Of a stretch of 64,000 nt of DNA, positions 12,719-64,000 are shown in pieces (position 1 is the stretch's first letter; the number at the start of each line of letters is the position of its first letter). A program made the translations under genes and the position numbers. The DNA comes from Antedon mediterranea (lineage: Eukaryota > Echinodermata > Crinoidea > Comatulida > Antedonidae). The stretch covers positions 22,879,201-22,943,200 of the forward strand of contig NC_092670.1 of assembly GCF_964355755.1 (NCBI RefSeq), read 5' to 3'. The notes below the pieces were generated by a model. That model was not told where the DNA came from. It made no database searches and saw nothing but the letters and a program-made list of their open reading frames with translations.

Positions 12719-14362
12719 AAATAAACGAGCATTATGATTGGTTTATTCCATGTGTACGCATATCTAAATTTAAATGTAAACTAACAAGCATTATAATTGG
12801 TTTATTCCATTTGTAAATTTTAATTTAAACAAACGAGCATTATGATTGGTTTATTCCATGTGTACGCATATGTAAATTTAAATGTAAACTAACAAGCATT
12901 ATAATTGGTTTATTCCATTTGTAAATTTTAATTTACACAAACGAGCATTATGATTGGTTTATTCCATTTGTACACATTTGTAAATTTAAATGTAAACTAA
13001 CAATCATTATAATTGGTTTATTCCATTTGTAAATTTTAATTTACACAAACGAGCATTATGATTGGTTTATTCCATTTGTACACATTTGTAAATTTAAATG
13101 TAAACTAACAATCATTATAATTGGTTTATTCATTTGTAAATTTTAATTTAAAAAAACGAGCATTATGATTGGGTTATTCCATTTGTACACATTTGTAAAT
13201 TTAAATGTAAACTAACAAGCATTATAATTGGTTTATTCCATTTGAAAATTTTAATTTAAACAAACGAGCATTATGATTGGTTTATTCCATTTGTACACAT
13301 TTGTAAATTTAAATGTAAACTAACAAGCATTATAATTGGTTTATTCCATTTGTAAATTTTAATTTAAAAAAACGAGCATTATGATTGGCTTATTCCATTT
13401 GTACACATTTGTAAATTTAAATGTAAACTAACAAGCATTATAATTGGTTTATTCCATTTGTAAATTTTAATTTAAACAAACGAGCATTATGATTGGCTTA
13501 TTCCATTTGTACACATTTGTAAATTTAAATGTAAACTAACAATCATTATAATTGGTTTATCATTTGTAAATTTTAATTTAAACAAACGAGCATTATGATT
13601 GGTTTATTCCATTTGTACACATTTGTAAATTTAAATGTAAACTAACAATCATTATAATTGGTTTATCATTTGTAAATTTTAATTTAAACAAACGAGCATT
13701 ATGATTGGTTTATTCCATTTGTACACATTTGTAAATTTAAATGTAAACTAACAAGCATTATAATTGGTTTATTCATTTGTAAATTTTAATTTAAACAAAC
13801 GAGCATTATGATTGGTTTATTCCATTTGTACACATTTGTAAATTTAAATGTAAACTAACAAGCATTATAATTGGTTTATTCCATTTGAACATTTTAATTT
13901 AAACAAACGAGCATTATGATTGGTTTATTCCATTTGTACACATTTGTAAATTTAAATGTAAACTAAAAAGCATTATAATTGGTTTATTCCATTTGAAAAA
14001 TTTTATTTAAACAAACGAGCATTATGATTGGCTTATTCCATTTGTACACATTTGTAAATTTAAATGTAAACTAACAATCATTATAATTGGTTTATCATTT
14101 GTAAATTTTAATTTAAACAAACGAGCATTATGATTGGTTTATTCCATTTGTACACATTTGTAAATTTAAATGTAAACTAACAAGCATTATAATTGGTTTA
14201 TTCATTTGTAAATTTTAATTTAAACAAACGAGCATTATGATTGGTTTATTCCATTTGTACACATTTGTAAATTTAAATGTAAACTAACAAGCATTATAAT
14301 TGGTTTATTCCATTTGAAAATTAAACAAACAAGCATTATGATTGGTTGGTTCAATCTGTAAA
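12719..14362. repeat. AT-rich satellite, about 107-bp unit made of two half-units
   Basis: About 15 copies. Each unit pairs one half containing AACGAGCATTATGATTGG with a similar half containing AACAAGCATTATAATTGG. Both halves continue GTTTATTCCATTTGTA. Every half-unit carries an inverted CCAAT (ATTGG). The older edge copies read TTCCATGTGTACGC instead of the inner TTCCATTTGTACAC. Confidence 0.85.
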
Positions 14363-15073
14363 TTTAAATGTTTTTGATGTAATGTATTGTATGTGTGTTC
14401 AATCATATTTTAAGAAAAAATATAGGTTTAGAAGAAAAAAAGATAGTTTAGATCATTGATCATTCTTGACAATTTAGACAGTACTGTATTTATTTAAAGA
14501 GTATTACTATCTTGTCTCAATTATGATTATGATAACTATTGTACATTTTGGTTTTCTTTTAGGAGGTAACGTATATGAAATAAATAAAAACAAATAAAAC
14601 TGTTTTACTTTTACCATTATCATATTCTATGCAACAAACATGCATAAAAAATGAAAAAGTGAGAAAGACGTCAATTATTTCTGAATATTATATTACTATA
14701 TTAATGTACAAAATGAGGAATAGCCCTCTCAAGGTGATAAAGAGTTTAAGACAACTAAATCATAAGTACATACTAAGTCACGCTTTGGTAATTTAAGTAG
14801 TTGGCAGACAACCAATCTTAAGTGAGATTAACATCGCAAATAAAATTGACCTTACCTACATTGCAAAAGGTTAAATAATTTACATAGCCTCATATTATCA
14901 TATCAATCCCCCTAATGAGAAATACTGCATTGAACATTTAAAACTTACAACCTTATCTTACATAAAAAATAATAATCTAAAAATATCTCACCCACAACGT
15001 ATAAACAATATACAGCATATATTAAAATCTACATATGAAAATAGCATCCTAATTTAAAGTTATTTCATGTCGC
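14363..15073. other. 3' UTR and downstream flank of the EGF/CUB gene
   Basis: AT-rich, no coding signal. On the - strand an AATAAA at 14494-14489 is the first good candidate poly(A) signal after the stop codon, which would give a 3' UTR of about 580 bases. Confidence 0.4.
14489..14494 (-). terminator. Candidate poly(A) signal of the EGF/CUB gene
   Basis: TTTATT on the + strand reads AATAAA on the gene strand, about 580 bases past the stop. There is no transcript support. Confidence 0.3.
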
Positions 15074-63595
<48,522 letters not shown>

Positions 63596-63700
63596 ATTAT
63601 TTCATTACAGTTCATGCATAGACATATTATAAACTATATAATATGCCCAGGTATAAAAATAGTATCAGCACCGGTATAATGACGTAATAATGACGTCAGC
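63596..63700 (-). promoter_or_regulatory. Promoter-proximal region of the EGF/CUB gene
   Basis: A palindromic CRE site TGACGTCA lies at 63691-63698 with a half site TGACGTA at 63680-63686. TATA-like AT runs lie at about 63630-63660. The transcription start is unknown. Several upstream ATGs precede the assigned start. Confidence 0.4.
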
Positions 63701-64000
63701 CGCTGTAGTTGTGGTCTCGCTATAACGTCTTATTGGACCTGTTTGCACATCACTTTACAAACAGCTCAAAGCCTCCACCACATGGTTTTGACAATTTTAC
63801 TTTCTATACCAATTCTTTGCATTTTGTTTGGAATGGGTTAACAAAACCGAAGCCTGGTCAGTCAGGTGAAACGTTAGCAAACTTAAGCCTGTTTTCCTGT
63901 CGACGTTATTCGACGCTATCGTCTTAATGTTAACAGTTCAACCAGGGAGTTGTTCAACTCCCTGGTTCAACGACGATCGTTTGTAAACGATCAAGTTGAA
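63701..64000. other. Right flank
   Basis: No gene supported. It contains the hairpin at 63940-63967 and an AACGATCGT-type inverted motif near 63970-63990. Confidence 0.5.
63940..63967. repeat. Hairpin sharing its arm with 2666-2699
   Basis: Arms AACCAGGGAGTTG and CAACTCCCTGGTT with a TT loop. The arm core CCAGGGAGTTG is the same as in the palindrome at 2666-2699. Confidence 0.75.

Overview
This is a eukaryotic, animal window. It is AT-rich and intron-dense, with GT-AG splice sites, small symmetrical phase-1 exons, and LINE, SINE and MITE copies. The main gene resembles the fibropellin (EGF/CUB) family of sea urchins. Together with the repeat style this points to a marine deuterostome, most likely an echinoderm. 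The species cannot be fixed from the sequence alone.

Two genes converge tail to tail. On the left, + strand 3101-5282 holds the last five exons of a Radil-type gene: the end of the DIL region, a long disordered linker and a C-terminal PDZ domain. The upstream exons lie outside the window or were not found. On the - strand, 63595 down to 15074, a single gene fills most of the window. I resolved 56 exons. Added together they give a 7,665-nt reading frame (2,554 aa): signal peptide, EGF1, CUB1, EGF2-49, CUB2, EGF50-57, one membrane helix and an 81-residue cytoplasmic tail ending in a class-I PDZ-ligand-like KTHL. All internal ectodomain exons are phase 1-1. The first part (signal peptide, EGF, CUB, EGF array) is like fibropellin I, but the C-terminus is a membrane anchor and tail instead of an avidin-like domain.

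Repeats explain much of the rest. 6480-12130 is a satellite made of two alternating palindromic modules. 12719-14362 is an AT-rich satellite of about 107 bp. 15852-16377 and 16628-17233 are two blocks of the same 20-bp minisatellite, placed on either side of the membrane-helix exon. 23001-23451 is eleven identical copies of a 40-mer. 38244-38925 is a 16-bp minisatellite. 46485-47300 is a diverged repeat of about 210 bp. The introns carry a family of short inverted-repeat elements (about ten copies sharing TIRs related to GTCTACACTATCAAAC), three other terminal-inverted-repeat elements and tRNA-derived SINEs.

Intron 1 (45221-63525, 18.3 kb) contains a dead CR1/L2-like LINE on the - strand. It is cut in two by a 3,580-bp DNA transposon (54361-57940) flanked by a CCA duplication. 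Removing the insert in silico restores the LINE reading frame across the junction. No rRNA, true tRNA, CRISPR or prokaryotic operon was seen. All coordinates come from reading splice signals and frames by eye. No alignment or database search was run.
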